Positions 25,440 through 33,292 are shown, counted from the first letter of the stretch. The stretch: 64,000 bases of DNA from Nocardiopsis suaedae (GCF_027706745.1 NZ_JAQFWP010000024.1:1-64000), one strand, 5' to 3'. The notes: generated by a model from the letters alone, not told the origin. Numbers and translations: made by a program.

Positions 25440-25850
25440 ATGGCAGACCTTCACCCGAGGCACCCGAGGTGGGAGATGGGCGGGGTGCGGATCCGCCTCG
25501 CCGCCGCGATGTGGGACTGGGAGCTACAGGAGATCCTGACCGCCCTGGAGACCCCTGAAGGCGTTGCGGGGCTGCGCCGGGAGATCGAGTGGACCCGGCG
25601 CGACCAGGCGGCGCTCGAACGCTCCCGAGCGAATGTCCGCGCCCAGTGCGCGGGCAAGTCGGACACCGACATCCGCGCCGAGGTCACCCAGCAGAAGCAG
25701 GCCGTCATGATCGGGTCAGCCGCTCAGATGGCCAGCCGGGCCGAGCGCGAGCGGATTGCCCTGATGATGGAGGCGACCGGCATGCAGTGGTACGAGGAGG
25801 CGCGGGACCCGGGCGTAGGCCGCAGCCGCGTGACCGGAACCGGCGGCTAG
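25440..25850 (+). CDS. Hypothetical prophage protein
   Basis: A 136-residue, charged, mostly helical protein with a central region (GLRREIEWTRRDQAALERSRANV) likely to be coiled-coil. No signal peptide, membrane segment or catalytic motif is seen, and I do not recognise the family. AGGAG precedes the ATG at 25440. It follows the DUF2637 gene after a hairpin and ends before a strong terminator shared with the convergent DUF397 gene. A structural or DNA-associated role is possible but unsupported. Confidence 0.6.
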   Translation: MADLHPRHPRWEMGGVRIRLAAAMWDWELQEILTALETPEGVAGLRREIEWTRRDQAALERSRANVRAQCAGKSDTDIRAEVTQQKQAVMIGSAAQMASRAERERIALMMEATGMQWYEEARDPGVGRSRVTGTGG

Positions 25851-25907
25851 GCGGACGGACCTGCGCCCCGTACCATGGGCGCGGGATGTTTCTGGTGAAA
25901 CACGAGG

Positions 25908-25940
25908 ACGGCCCCGGCACGGCGTGCCGGGGCCGTCTTT
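25908..25940. terminator. Bidirectional terminator between convergent genes
   Basis: A perfect 13-bp stem, ACGGCCCCGGCAC with GTGCCGGGGCCGT, has a 3-base loop, then CTTTGTTC. It separates the rightward hypothetical gene from the leftward DUF397 gene. Confidence 0.8.
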
Positions 25941-25952
25941 GTTCGTGGAGTA

Positions 25953-26147
25953 TCAGAGTCGGTCGTGCTTCACGTCGGTGAGGAACGCCTTCCACTCCAC
26001 ACCGGGGAACAGCAGGTGCCCCCGTTCGGGGTTCTGGCTGTCGCGCACGGCGGCCGCGGCGGGGGCGTCGGCGACCTCGACGCAGTTCTGGGTGGTGGCT
26101 CCGCTGTAGCTGGACTTGCGGAACACCAGGTGGCGGGATGTCTCCAT
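25953..26147 (-). CDS. DUF397 protein
   Basis: A 64-residue protein with the diagnostic DUF397 pattern: FRKSSYSGATTQNCVEVADAP, then VRDSQNPERGHLLFPGVEWKAFL. DUF397 proteins are small and actinobacterial, and are nearly always encoded next to an XRE/DUF5753 regulator, as here (14 bp after it). Scr1-type pairs have been described as developmental regulators and toxin-antitoxin-like modules; which partner is the effector is not settled. Finding the pair inside a phage suggests superinfection control or host-regulator mimicry. Confidence 0.9.
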   Translation of the reverse strand: METSRHLVFRKSSYSGATTQNCVEVADAPAAAAVRDSQNPERGHLLFPGVEWKAFLTDVKHDRL

Positions 26148-26160
26148 GGTGAATGCCTTC

Positions 26161-27018
26161 TCAGAGGGCAGCCCGGCGGCGCTCGATCAGGTCCCGGGAG
26201 TCAGACACGGACAGCGCCTCGGCCTGCACATAGTCGTATAGGTGCTGGTACCGGGAGATCTCCTCGTCCTTCTCCAGGTAGATCTCCTCTGACAGACACT
26301 CTAGGTACACCACCGGCTGATCAGGCGCGGGGAAGTCGAGGAGAACGAACTGCCCCGTCATGGCAGCGTGAGGGCCGCGGCCGGCGGGGAGGATCTGAAT
26401 CCCGACGTTCGGACGCGTTCCCATCTCCAGGAGATAGTCGAGCTGCCCGACCAGGTCCGGGGTGATGCGCATTAGTGCCAGCTCGTCGATCACCGCCCAG
26501 TAGGTGAGTGGGCGGGCGCGGCTGAACACGCTCTTGCGGAACATGCGGGCGTCCACGCGCTGTCCCAGCTCGTGTTCGTCGGTGACCTGACCGCTCGCGC
26601 TGATCAACGCGCGGGCGTACTCCGGTGTCTGGAGGAGGCCGGGGATCGTCACCGACTCGAACGTCCGGATGCGGGACGCCTCGGACTCCAGGCCGACGAA
26701 CTGACCGGACCCGAGCACGTCACCGAATGAAGCCCACCAGCCCTGTTGATTGGCCTCGCGGGCGAGTGTGGCGTAGGCGGCGCGCTGCTCCTCGTCGGTG
26801 ACCTCGTAGATGTCGAGGAGGACCAGGACGTCGTCGGCGCGGACGCGCTTCCACTCGGCGCCCTCCAACCGGGTGAGCTTGGAGGCGGACCAGCCGCGGG
26901 CGCGGCCGGAGCGCTTCTTCGCCTCTGCGGCGACGGTGCCAGCGGTGAGCCCCTTTTCCTCTCGGAGCTCGCGTAGCAGGCGCGACAGGCGGCGCCGCCG
27001 GAGCGTGGGGCTGACCAC
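26161..27018 (-). CDS. XRE-family regulator with DUF5753 domain
   Basis: A 285-residue protein. The N-terminal HTH (residues about 7-55) includes LSRLLRELREEKGLTAGTVAAEAKKRSG and SASKLTRLEGAEW. The C-terminal DUF5753 domain contains the usual LLQTPEYARALI block and ADP-ribose-free helical core through VYLECLSEEIYLEKDEEI. The GTG at 27018 has GAGGAGG six bases upstream and is preferred to an in-frame start 47 codons earlier. It forms an operon with the DUF397 gene. It is divergent from a cluster of small genes and may control them. Confidence 0.88.
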   Translation of the reverse strand: MVSPTLRRRRLSRLLRELREEKGLTAGTVAAEAKKRSGRARGWSASKLTRLEGAEWKRVRADDVLVLLDIYEVTDEEQRAAYATLAREANQQGWWASFGDVLGSGQFVGLESEASRIRTFESVTIPGLLQTPEYARALISASGQVTDEHELGQRVDARMFRKSVFSRARPLTYWAVIDELALMRITPDLVGQLDYLLEMGTRPNVGIQILPAGRGPHAAMTGQFVLLDFPAPDQPVVYLECLSEEIYLEKDEEISRYQHLYDYVQAEALSVSDSRDLIERRRAAL

Positions 27019-27237
27019 GTCTCGCCTCCTCGGTTCAGTCGGGTTCCTCGATCCTACGGTTCGGCGCTGAGATTCGGACATTCTACGCACCACCCATCTG
27101 GTGACTGGCACTCCGTAGTCAGACTCTTGCACAGTCTTCAAATGGGTATTGCAAATCATCGCTGACGTGGCGAGGATGGAGGCTCACCAGAAGCACCCGC
27201 CGGGCCTCCCACCCGGCGCACTTCCTAGGAGCCACGT
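27019..27237. promoter_or_regulatory. Divergent promoter region of the XRE gene and the small-gene cluster
   Basis: This gap is AT-richer than its surroundings, especially around TTGCACAGTCTTCAAATGGG. TTGCAC with an A/T-rich block downstream suggests a rightward promoter. No exact operator can be named. Confidence 0.35.
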
Positions 27238-27630
27238 ATGGGCCTGTCCGTAAAGGAGCAATCTCCCGAGCAGCGGGTCGCGCGCCCGCAGCCTCCGCCT
27301 CCGTCGGCGCCGAGGCGGCCGGGGCGTCACGCTGCCGCCCGTGATCGCGGCTACCGCGATCGGATTCCGAACTTCGGCCGGTTCTGCGAGGTCGCGTCGC
27401 GCCACCGCGGGGACTGGTGGATCACCTACGACCACGGGTCCCCGACCCCGTACCGGGCGCAGAACCGCCGCGCCGAAGACGTCGTCATCACCACCAGCGA
27501 CGTGGACGTCCTCGACGACGCGCTGACCGCGTTGAGCGGCGTGGCCTACGCCCGTCCCTACGTTCCCGCCACCGAAGCAGACGCCGCCGAGCCGCGCCAA
27601 CTCAGCGCGACGGTCCGGGAGGTGGCATAG
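27238..27630 (+). CDS. Hypothetical protein, first of a five-gene cluster
   Basis: A 130-residue protein. A basic, Pro-rich N-terminus (about 35 residues) is followed by a compact domain NFGRFCEVASRHRGDWWITYDHGSP and VITTSDVDVLDDALTALSGV. I recognise no family. AGGAG lies seven bases before the ATG. The next gene starts directly after its stop, so the cluster to 28707 is one transcript, read away from the XRE/DUF397 module. Confidence 0.6.
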   Translation: MGLSVKEQSPEQRVARPQPPPPSAPRRPGRHAAARDRGYRDRIPNFGRFCEVASRHRGDWWITYDHGSPTPYRAQNRRAEDVVITTSDVDVLDDALTALSGVAYARPYVPATEADAAEPRQLSATVREVA

Positions 27631-27948
27631 ATGCCGACCACCGAACAGCAGTGCGGCCAGCGCCGCCCCGGCTGGGGCCCCGGCGTCGGACGCCACCGCC
27701 TCCCCTGCACCCTGCCCCCGGAACACCAGGGCGACCACCGCGACGCCCTCGCCCAGACGTGGGGGCCGGAGTGGGTGGACGACACCCCGCGCGCCCCCGA
27801 GATGCTCACCGCCCGGCAGGCCGCCGACCGGCTCGGCGTCACCCCGGCCACCGTCCGGCGCCGGGTGCGGTCCGGCCGCCTGGCCGGGTGGCGGTCCGAG
27901 CGGACCGGCCGGTACTGGGTCACCGCCGAGATGGGGAGGGCGGCGTGA
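27631..27948 (+). CDS. Small helix-turn-helix (MerR/excisionase-like) protein
   Basis: A 105-residue protein. The C-terminal half is a helix-turn-helix of the HTH_17/excisionase type: MLTARQAADRLGVTPATVRRRVRSGRLAGWRSERTGRYWV. The N-terminal half carries two Cys and several His (QQCGQRRPGW, LPCTLPPEHQGDHRDA), resembling a small zinc-binding module. Probably a DNA-binding regulator or accessory excision factor. Its stop overlaps the next start (TGATG). Confidence 0.7.
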   Translation: MPTTEQQCGQRRPGWGPGVGRHRLPCTLPPEHQGDHRDALAQTWGPEWVDDTPRAPEMLTARQAADRLGVTPATVRRRVRSGRLAGWRSERTGRYWVTAEMGRAA

Positions 27949-28289
27949 TGACGCGGCAGCTCTACCCCCGGCCGACCCCCGCCGAGCCTGTCGACGTCAC
28001 CCCGATGCCGGACGCGGGTGTGGTGTGGGCCTACCTCGATGCCGACACCGGCGACCTGGTGCTCACCCTGACCGACGACGCGCGCGGAACCCTCCGGCTC
28101 CGCCCCGGCTGCGACGAGCACGAGGTGGTGCTGCTCGCCGTCCTCGGCGCCGCGATGGCCGGTGCCCGCACCGCTGAGGACGAGGACACCCGGGCGTGGT
28201 GGGCCGCCGTGGCCCGGCAGGGCGAGGCGGTCCTGGACCACATGCGCGGCATCGGGCACCTGCCGCGTGTGTCGCGGGAGGACCCGTGA
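27948..28289 (+). CDS. Hypothetical prophage protein
   Basis: A 113-residue acidic protein: VVWAYLDADTGDLVLTLTDDARGTLRL reads as a beta-rich start, followed by helices around VVLLAVLGAAMAGARTAEDEDTRAWW. No known family. The ATG at 27948 overlaps the previous stop, and the stop overlaps the GTG of the next gene, so it is translationally coupled on both sides. Confidence 0.6.
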   Translation: MTRQLYPRPTPAEPVDVTPMPDAGVVWAYLDADTGDLVLTLTDDARGTLRLRPGCDEHEVVLLAVLGAAMAGARTAEDEDTRAWWAAVARQGEAVLDHMRGIGHLPRVSREDP

Positions 28290-28543
28290 GGGGCGGGGTG
28301 TCCACGGGCCGGTGGTGGGGGATGATCCCCGGACACCGCCTGGTCAGCGCCCCAACGCGCGAGGCGTTGGGGCTGCTCGTCGACTCCCTCCTGTACACGC
28401 GACGCGAGGTGGCTGGGCGAAGACATATCGCCGCCGCCCCCGCCGAAGCGTGGGGCGGCCACTACATGGCCCAGCACGCAGCGTCCCGGGGGATCACATG
28501 TCAGCGCGCCGCGACCGCCGCAAGGAGCGGCGGATGCAGGTGA
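28286..28543 (+). CDS. Hypothetical small protein
   Basis: An 85-residue basic protein starting with GTG in a GTGA overlap. Its centre reads MIPGHRLVSAPTREALGLLVDSLLYTRREVAG. No family recognised. It overlaps the start of the next gene by 46 bp in another frame; coupling supports it, but codon bias in the overlap leaves some doubt about where it really ends. Confidence 0.45.
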   Translation: MRGGVSTGRWWGMIPGHRLVSAPTREALGLLVDSLLYTRREVAGRRHIAAAPAEAWGGHYMAQHAASRGITCQRAATAARSGGCR

Positions 28544-28707
28544 ACATCCGCATGACCGAGGACCAGGAGGCCGCGTTCCGCGTCGAGCACGGCCTGGAGC
28601 ACAGCGACTCCACACGCGAGCGCCTCGCCACCATGCTCGCCGACGAGCTCGGCGGGCTCGGCGCCGAGTACGGCTGGTGGGACGCCGACGCCGTCCACGT
28701 CACCTAG
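28498..28707 (+). CDS. Small hypothetical protein, possible ribbon-helix-helix type
   Basis: A 69-residue protein. The basic start MSARRDRRKERRMQVNIRMTEDQEAAF, with a short strand then helices (STRERLATMLADELGG), could be a ribbon-helix-helix DNA-binding fold; this is a resemblance only. GGGGGA lies a few bases before the ATG. It is the last gene of the cluster, followed by a strong terminator. Confidence 0.5.
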   Translation: MSARRDRRKERRMQVNIRMTEDQEAAFRVEHGLEHSDSTRERLATMLADELGGLGAEYGWWDADAVHVT

Positions 28708-28753
28708 GCCGCTGGCCTCGGGCCTGAGAGGGGGACCGGGGCCGGCACCAGAA

Positions 28754-28792
28754 CCGGGGGCCGGGCGTTGCTTCCCCGCGCCCGGCCCCCGG
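28754..28792 (+). terminator. Terminator after the small-gene cluster
   Basis: A 14-bp perfect stem, starting CCGGGGGCCGGGCG, with an 11-base loop lies 47 bp after the last gene. The rest of 28708-28986 is intergenic; no clear promoter for hemC is visible. Confidence 0.65.
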
Positions 28793-28986
28793 CACCAACC
28801 CCGGGCGGAAGCGCACCCGCCGTACCATCACGCCCCGCCCCCACGGCCGGGCGGTGCGGCAGGCAAGCCACCGCACACGAGACCAACAACGCGCCGTTCG
28901 TGGCTGGCGGCGCCCCCTCGCGGCCGCCCCGGGTGAAGGGGATCCCCGGGGGGGCCGCCCCACCCCCGCCGCTGGAAGGACCCCCC

Positions 28987-30024
28987 GTGTCCGAGATCGT
29001 GACGACCCGTCAGCAAACCCCCGGTGACCTGCAAAGACTGGACGAAGCGCCCACCCCGGCCGAGTACCTTGGGCGCATGCTCTCCGACCGCCCCGCCCTC
29101 CGCATCGGCACCCGCACATCCCCCATGGCCATGGCCCAGGCCGGCACCGTGCAGCGGCTCCTCGACGAACGCGCCGGCGTCGCGTCCGAGATCGTCGGCA
29201 TCTCCACCTCTGGCGACCAGTGGATGGGCGACCTGAGCAAGCTCGGCGGGAAGGGCGCGTTCCTCAAGCAGATCGAACGAGCGTTGGTGATGGGGCACGT
29301 CGACATCGCAGTGCACGCGATGAAGGACGTGCCCGGCGACGTACCCCTCGCCGAGGGAACCGCCCTCGCCGCCTACCTTCCGCGCGAAGACGTGCACGAC
29401 GTCCTCGTCGTCCGCGAAGGATCCAAGTACCGGTCCCTCGACGAGATGCCGCCCGGCACCCGCATCGGCACCTCGGCGGTCCGCCGCAAGGCCCAGCTCC
29501 TCAAGCACCGGCCGGACCTTCACGTGGACCGGCTCAGGGGCAACGTGAACTCGAGGATCGCGAAGCTCGACGCCGAGGCCCAGTTCGAGGCGATCGTGCT
29601 CAACGCCAGCGGGCTCCGCCGGACCGGCCTGGAGCACCGGGCCACCGAGGTCCTGTCCACCGACATCATGTGCCCGCCCGTGGGGTCCGGTGTCGTAGGC
29701 GTCCAGTGCCGCACCGCCGATACCGCCATCGCCGAGGCGCTCCGCCTCCTCGACGACCCCATGACGCGCACCCTGATCACCGCCGAGCGGACCATGCTCC
29801 ACGGGCTCCAGGGCCACTGCAATTCGCCGATCGCTGGGCACGCGACCATGACCGGCGACGGGCAACTCTCCTTGAAGGGGATGGTGTTCACCCGGGAGGG
29901 CGGGAAGTTCGCCTACGCCCAGGAGTGGGACGCCCCCGACCGCGCCGCCGAGCTCGGCGCATACGTCGCCGCCGTCCTCCTCCGCAAGGGCGCCCGCGGC
30001 ATCATCGACGGCATCCCGCACTAA
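28987..30024 (+). CDS. hemC: Hydroxymethylbilane synthase (porphobilinogen deaminase)
   Basis: A 345-residue HemC, which joins four porphobilinogens into hydroxymethylbilane in cytoplasmic haem and corrin synthesis. All key features are present: LRIGTRTSPMAMAQ, the catalytic Asp in IAVHAMKDVPGDVP (D114), substrate-binding Arg in TSAVRRKAQL and DRLRGNVNSRIAKL, and the dipyrromethane cofactor Cys in LQGHCNSPIAGHA (C278). The GTG at 28987 follows GGAAGGA. An ATG at 29077 would remove a 30-residue extension and also give a complete enzyme. It is isolated, with no other haem gene nearby, and lies inside the prophage next to an IS110 element. It looks functional; why a phage carries it is unknown. 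Confidence 0.93.
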   Translation: MSEIVTTRQQTPGDLQRLDEAPTPAEYLGRMLSDRPALRIGTRTSPMAMAQAGTVQRLLDERAGVASEIVGISTSGDQWMGDLSKLGGKGAFLKQIERALVMGHVDIAVHAMKDVPGDVPLAEGTALAAYLPREDVHDVLVVREGSKYRSLDEMPPGTRIGTSAVRRKAQLLKHRPDLHVDRLRGNVNSRIAKLDAEAQFEAIVLNASGLRRTGLEHRATEVLSTDIMCPPVGSGVVGVQCRTADTAIAEALRLLDDPMTRTLITAERTMLHGLQGHCNSPIAGHATMTGDGQLSLKGMVFTREGGKFAYAQEWDAPDRAAELGAYVAAVLLRKGARGIIDGIPH

Positions 30025-30117
30025 GCGTGAGCTGCTCCCCGCTATGCGGGGCCGCTGGTTTTCCACAGGCGGTGAATCCGTCCGCCGCTGCGGCGCCGCC
30101 GCGCTCACCCTGGCGGC

Positions 30118-30312
30118 ATGTACGTCGTCTGGGACGCCGACCGCGGCGCCGTGATCAGCTCCGGCCACCCCACCGCCGAGGCGGCCGCCGCCCTGGCCCA
30201 CAGGGTCCTCGCCGACGTCGCCCGCCACGACCCCGACGGTGAACTCCTGCTGTTCCTGGAGGTGCACGACGAGAACGGCAACCTCGTCGCCGACCCGCCC
30301 CCTCTCCCGTAA
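30118..30312 (+). CDS. Small hypothetical protein
   Basis: A 64-residue protein: MYVVWDADRGAVISSGHPTAEAAAALAHRVLAD, then a strand LLLFLEVHDENGNLV. It looks like a small alpha/beta fold with no recognised family. There is no strong ribosome site. It lies between hemC and the IS110 element. Confidence 0.5.
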   Translation: MYVVWDADRGAVISSGHPTAEAAAALAHRVLADVARHDPDGELLLFLEVHDENGNLVADPPPLP

Positions 30313-30429
30313 CCTCAGACCCACCCCGCTCGGTCCGACCGACCTCTCTCCCCCCGTTATGTTTTTCGTGGTCCTGCAAGAGGGCCGCCGGCCTCCGGGC
30401 CCGGCATGACTGAGTCCCCCTGTCGAAGA

Positions 30430-31850
30430 AATGACCCGGGGGGTGGTGTCACCGGGCCCGAGAGGTGCCGTCACAGACGCTGATGAGAGGCCCGACCACC
30501 GCCCGGCCGGGCGCAACGCCCGGCCCTACCAGGGCGGCAGGTCTGCATAACGTGGATGCGCGAGCACGGCACCCGCGCCGAGGCCGGCACCGCACGGACA
30601 CCACCCGGGAGGACAGGGTGTACGACATCGACGACGTGGGCGTCTTCCTCGGACTGGACGTGGGCAAGAGCGCCCACCACGGCCACGGGCTCACCCCGGC
30701 GGGCAAGAAGGTCCTCGACAAGCCCCTGCCCAACGGCGAGGCCAAGCTCCGGGCCGTCTTCGACAAGCTCACCGCCAAGTTCGGCACCGTCCTGGTCATC
30801 GTGGACCAGCCCGCCTCCATCGGAGCCCTCCCGCTGGCCGTGGCCAGGGACGCGGGCTGCAGGGTCGCCTACCTTCCGGGACTGGCCATGCGCCGCATCG
30901 CCGACCTCTACCCGGGCGAGGCCAAGACCGACGCCAGAGACGCGGCCGTGATCGCGGACGCGGCCCGCACCATGCCGCACACCCTGCGCTCGCTCCAAGC
31001 GGGCGACGAGACCGCCGCCGAGCTGGGCGTGCTCGTCGGGTTCGACCAGGACCTGGCGGCCGAGGCCACCCGCACCTCCAACCGGATCCGCGGCCTGCTC
31101 GCCCAGTTCCACCCCTCCCTCGAGCGGGTCCTGGGCCCCCGGCTGGACCACGCGGCCGTCACCCACCTGCTCCAGTGCTACGGTTCCCCGGCCGCGCTGC
31201 GCAGGGCCGGTCGCCGCAGACTCGTCGAGCTCATCCGGCCCAGGGCCCCGCGCATGGCCCAAAGGCTCATCGACGACGTCTTCGCCGCGCTGGACGAGCA
31301 GACCGTCGTGGTGCCCGGCACGGCCACCCTGGACACCGTGGTCCCCTCGCTGGCCCGCTCGCTGGCGGCCGTCCACGACCAGCGCCGGGCCCTGGAAGCG
31401 CAGATCGAGGACCTGCTGGAGGCCCACCCTCTTTCCCCGGTCCTGACCTCGATGCCGGGCATCGGGGCCAGGACCGCCGCCGTCCTGCTGGTGACCGTGG
31501 GCGATGGCACCGGCTTTGCCACCGCCGCCCACCTGGCCTCCTACGCCGGCCTGGCCCCGGCCACGAAGGCCTCGGGGACCTCGATCCACGGCGAGCACGC
31601 CCCCAGGACAGGAAACCGCCAGCTCAAACGCGCGATGTTCCTCTCCGCCTTCGCCGCCCTGCACGATCGGGCCTCCCGCGCCTACTACGACAAGTGCCGG
31701 GCCAGGGGCAAGACCCATACCCAGGCCCTGCTCCGCCTGGCCCGCCATCGTGTCAGTGTCCTGTTCGCGATGCTGCGCGACGGCACCCTCTACGAGCATC
31801 GGGCCCCGCGTCCGGCTTGACGAAAGACATAGAGGCACCCCCCCCGGAGG
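30430..31850 (+). mobile_element. IS110-family insertion sequence (ends approximate)
   Basis: Built around the transposase gene at 30618. IS110 elements lack terminal inverted repeats, so exact ends cannot be set from one copy. The 5' non-coding part (about 30430-30617) is rich in short inverted repeats, for example GCCCGGCCGGGCGCAACGCC, and would hold the bridge RNA if the element follows the family plan. The window 30313-30430 has no gene. Confidence 0.6.
30618..31820 (+). CDS. IS110-family transposase (DEDD recombinase)
   Basis: A 400-residue protein. The N-terminal RuvC-like domain has FLGLDVGKSAHH, VLVIVDQPASIG and KTDARDAAVIADAAR, with the usual second-position Glu replaced by Asp as in several actinobacterial members. 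The C-terminal Transposase_20 domain has LTSMPGIGARTAAVLL and LAPATKASGTSIHGE with the candidate nucleophile Ser. The GTG at 30618 follows GGAGGA. It appears intact and may be active. It probably entered the accessory arm after the phage integrated or within the phage pool. Confidence 0.92.
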   Translation: MYDIDDVGVFLGLDVGKSAHHGHGLTPAGKKVLDKPLPNGEAKLRAVFDKLTAKFGTVLVIVDQPASIGALPLAVARDAGCRVAYLPGLAMRRIADLYPGEAKTDARDAAVIADAARTMPHTLRSLQAGDETAAELGVLVGFDQDLAAEATRTSNRIRGLLAQFHPSLERVLGPRLDHAAVTHLLQCYGSPAALRRAGRRRLVELIRPRAPRMAQRLIDDVFAALDEQTVVVPGTATLDTVVPSLARSLAAVHDQRRALEAQIEDLLEAHPLSPVLTSMPGIGARTAAVLLVTVGDGTGFATAAHLASYAGLAPATKASGTSIHGEHAPRTGNRQLKRAMFLSAFAALHDRASRAYYDKCRARGKTHTQALLRLARHRVSVLFAMLRDGTLYEHRAPRPA

Positions 31851-31855
31851 GCCCC

Positions 31856-32143
31856 ATGTCGTATCCGCCGTATGCGGGGCGCCGCCCCGACACCTCCGCC
31901 GCCGCGATCGTCGCCCTGGTGCTGGGGATCGTCGGCGGCCTGGCCACGCCTGCCTTCGGGCTCTTCACGGTGATCCCGGCCGCCGCCGCGATCGTCGGAG
32001 CCGTCGCACTGCGCCGCATCCACACCCACCGGCAGCGCGGCCGGACGCTGGCCCTGTGGGGATTCTGGCTCGGCGCCGCGTTCTTCCTCCTCGACTTCGC
32101 CCTGCTGATGATCGCCGCGATCGCCACACACCTCGGCCTCTGA
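31856..32143 (+). CDS. DUF4190-like small membrane protein
   Basis: A 95-residue protein with three or so hydrophobic segments: AAAIVALVLGIVGGLATPAFGLFTVIPAAAAIVGAVAL and LWGFWLGAAFFLLDFALLMIAAIA. The pattern, an N-terminal Pro/Tyr stretch followed by ALVLGIVG and a Gly/Ala loop, resembles DUF4190 proteins of actinomycetes. GGAGG lies five bases before the ATG. It is separated from the late genes by a terminator, and is probably cargo or a superinfection-exclusion candidate; function unknown. Confidence 0.6.
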   Translation: MSYPPYAGRRPDTSAAAIVALVLGIVGGLATPAFGLFTVIPAAAAIVGAVALRRIHTHRQRGRTLALWGFWLGAAFFLLDFALLMIAAIATHLGL

Positions 32144-32160
32144 CCCCGGGCACGACGAAG

Positions 32161-32197
32161 GCGCCCCCGCCCCACCGTGATGGTGAGACGGGGGCGC
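32161..32197. terminator. Terminator at the end of the late operon
   Basis: A 9-bp stem, GCGCCCCCG with CGGGGGCGC, and an inner CACCGTGATGGTG extension. It lies between the rightward membrane-protein gene and the leftward holin gene, so it can serve both. Confidence 0.7.
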
Positions 32198-32258
32198 GGT
32201 GCGTCCAGGGCGGGGCTTCCCCTCCCCGCCTATCGAACGCGTGTGCGATCGTAGCAGG

Positions 32259-32474
32259 TCAGGGGAACAAGCCCTCGCCGCCCGGGTCCTCGCCCGGCGG
32301 CACCGGCCGCGGCGTGTGCGGCGCCAGGTACGCGGCCGCAGCGGCGACCAGCGTGACGGCCGCAGCCGCGACGGTCTCGGGAACCTCAACCCCGAACTGG
32401 GCGGCGAGGAACACCACCACGGTCACGGCCGCGGCGCTGACCGCCGACGCGGCCACCTTCTTCTCGACGCGCAT
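32259..32474 (-). CDS. Putative holin
   Basis: A 71-residue protein with two hydrophobic helices (AASAVSAAAVTVVVFLAAQFGV and TVAAAAVTLVAAAAAYLA), a basic N-terminus (MRVEKK) and a Pro-rich acidic tail. Size, topology and position right after the endolysin gene fit a phage holin, which would open the membrane for lysis. AAGGAGG precedes the ATG at 32474. It is the last gene of the late transcript. The call rests on context, not on a named family. Confidence 0.72.
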   Translation of the reverse strand: MRVEKKVAASAVSAAAVTVVVFLAAQFGVEVPETVAAAAVTLVAAAAAYLAPHTPRPVPPGEDPGGEGLFP

Positions 32475-32509
32475 GCTGCGCCCCTCCTTCTCGTATCTGC
32501 GGTGGACCA

Positions 32510-33232
32510 TCAGTGCCCCTGCGCCTGCGCGAACGCCGCCATGATCTGGGCGGCGGCCCAGCCGGTGATCCGGTCGCCGAAGTCCTGTTCTGACCCCTGC
32601 GACTTCCGCGCGGCCAGCACGGCGGCCGCCGTCTCGTCGCCGAAGTGGCCGTCCGCCCCGAACTCGGGCAGGTCGAACCCGGCCTTCATGAGGATGACCT
32701 GCAGGTACTTGACGCGCTCTCCGGTGTCGCCCTTGGCCAGTCCGACCATGTCGTCTCCTTCGCTGATGTCGTCGGCGGGCATCCCGGCACGCACCCACGC
32801 GGCCAGGTCATCGCCAGGGCACGAGGTCTGGTTCAGGTCCCGGTGGCCCGTCTTGTCGAGGGTGCGCCCGGCGCGGCGGTTGGCCTCGTCGTACAGCGCG
32901 CGGATGGTCGCCTTGGCCGCCGGCGTGGCGTCGCCGTCGCGGCCGATGAAGCAGATGCCGATGTGGGAGGTGTTGTAGGGGGACGCGTGGGCGCCGACGA
33001 CCAGCCAGCCGCGGCCCTCATAGGCCGTGCCGGAGCGGTCGACCAGGAAGTTGTAGCCGATGTCGGCCCACCCGTTTCCGTCCATGTGGAAGTCCTGGAT
33101 GGAGCGGACGGACTGGCCCGGCGGCCCTGCCGAGTAGTGGACGGTGACCCCGCGCCGCTGCGACCACGAGGTGGTCGACCGGGAGCGGGGCGCCCGCGCG
33201 CCCCATCCGGAGCGCGGGACGATCGAGACCAT
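32510..33232 (-). CDS. Endolysin: N-acetylmuramoyl-L-alanine amidase with peptidoglycan-binding domain
   Basis: A 240-residue lysin. The amidase_2/PGRP domain (about 5-150) has zinc ligands His32 (VTVHYSAG), His130 and Cys138 (GHRDLNQTSCPGDDL), with the fold markers GYNFLVDRSG and NTSHIGICFIG. The C-terminal PG_binding_1 domain has VKYLQVILMKAGF and FGADGHFGDETAAAV. It cleaves the lactyl-L-Ala bond of the host wall. No signal peptide is seen, so release depends on the holin downstream. A very similar PG-binding motif sits inside the 1478-residue tail protein. Confidence 0.93.
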   Translation of the reverse strand: MVSIVPRSGWGARAPRSRSTTSWSQRRGVTVHYSAGPPGQSVRSIQDFHMDGNGWADIGYNFLVDRSGTAYEGRGWLVVGAHASPYNTSHIGICFIGRDGDATPAAKATIRALYDEANRRAGRTLDKTGHRDLNQTSCPGDDLAAWVRAGMPADDISEGDDMVGLAKGDTGERVKYLQVILMKAGFDLPEFGADGHFGDETAAAVLAARKSQGSEQDFGDRITGWAAAQIMAAFAQAQGH

Positions 33233-33292
33233 GCATGCCTCCTGAAATGGGAAAGCCCCGGCCGGGCGGCCGGGGCGGTGTCTTGTAGGCGA

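Noticed and set aside
26161-27159. Longer XRE regulator starting at 27159
   Set aside because: The additional 47 residues precede the family's usual N-terminus and lack a ribosome site, whereas GTG 27018 has an ideal one.
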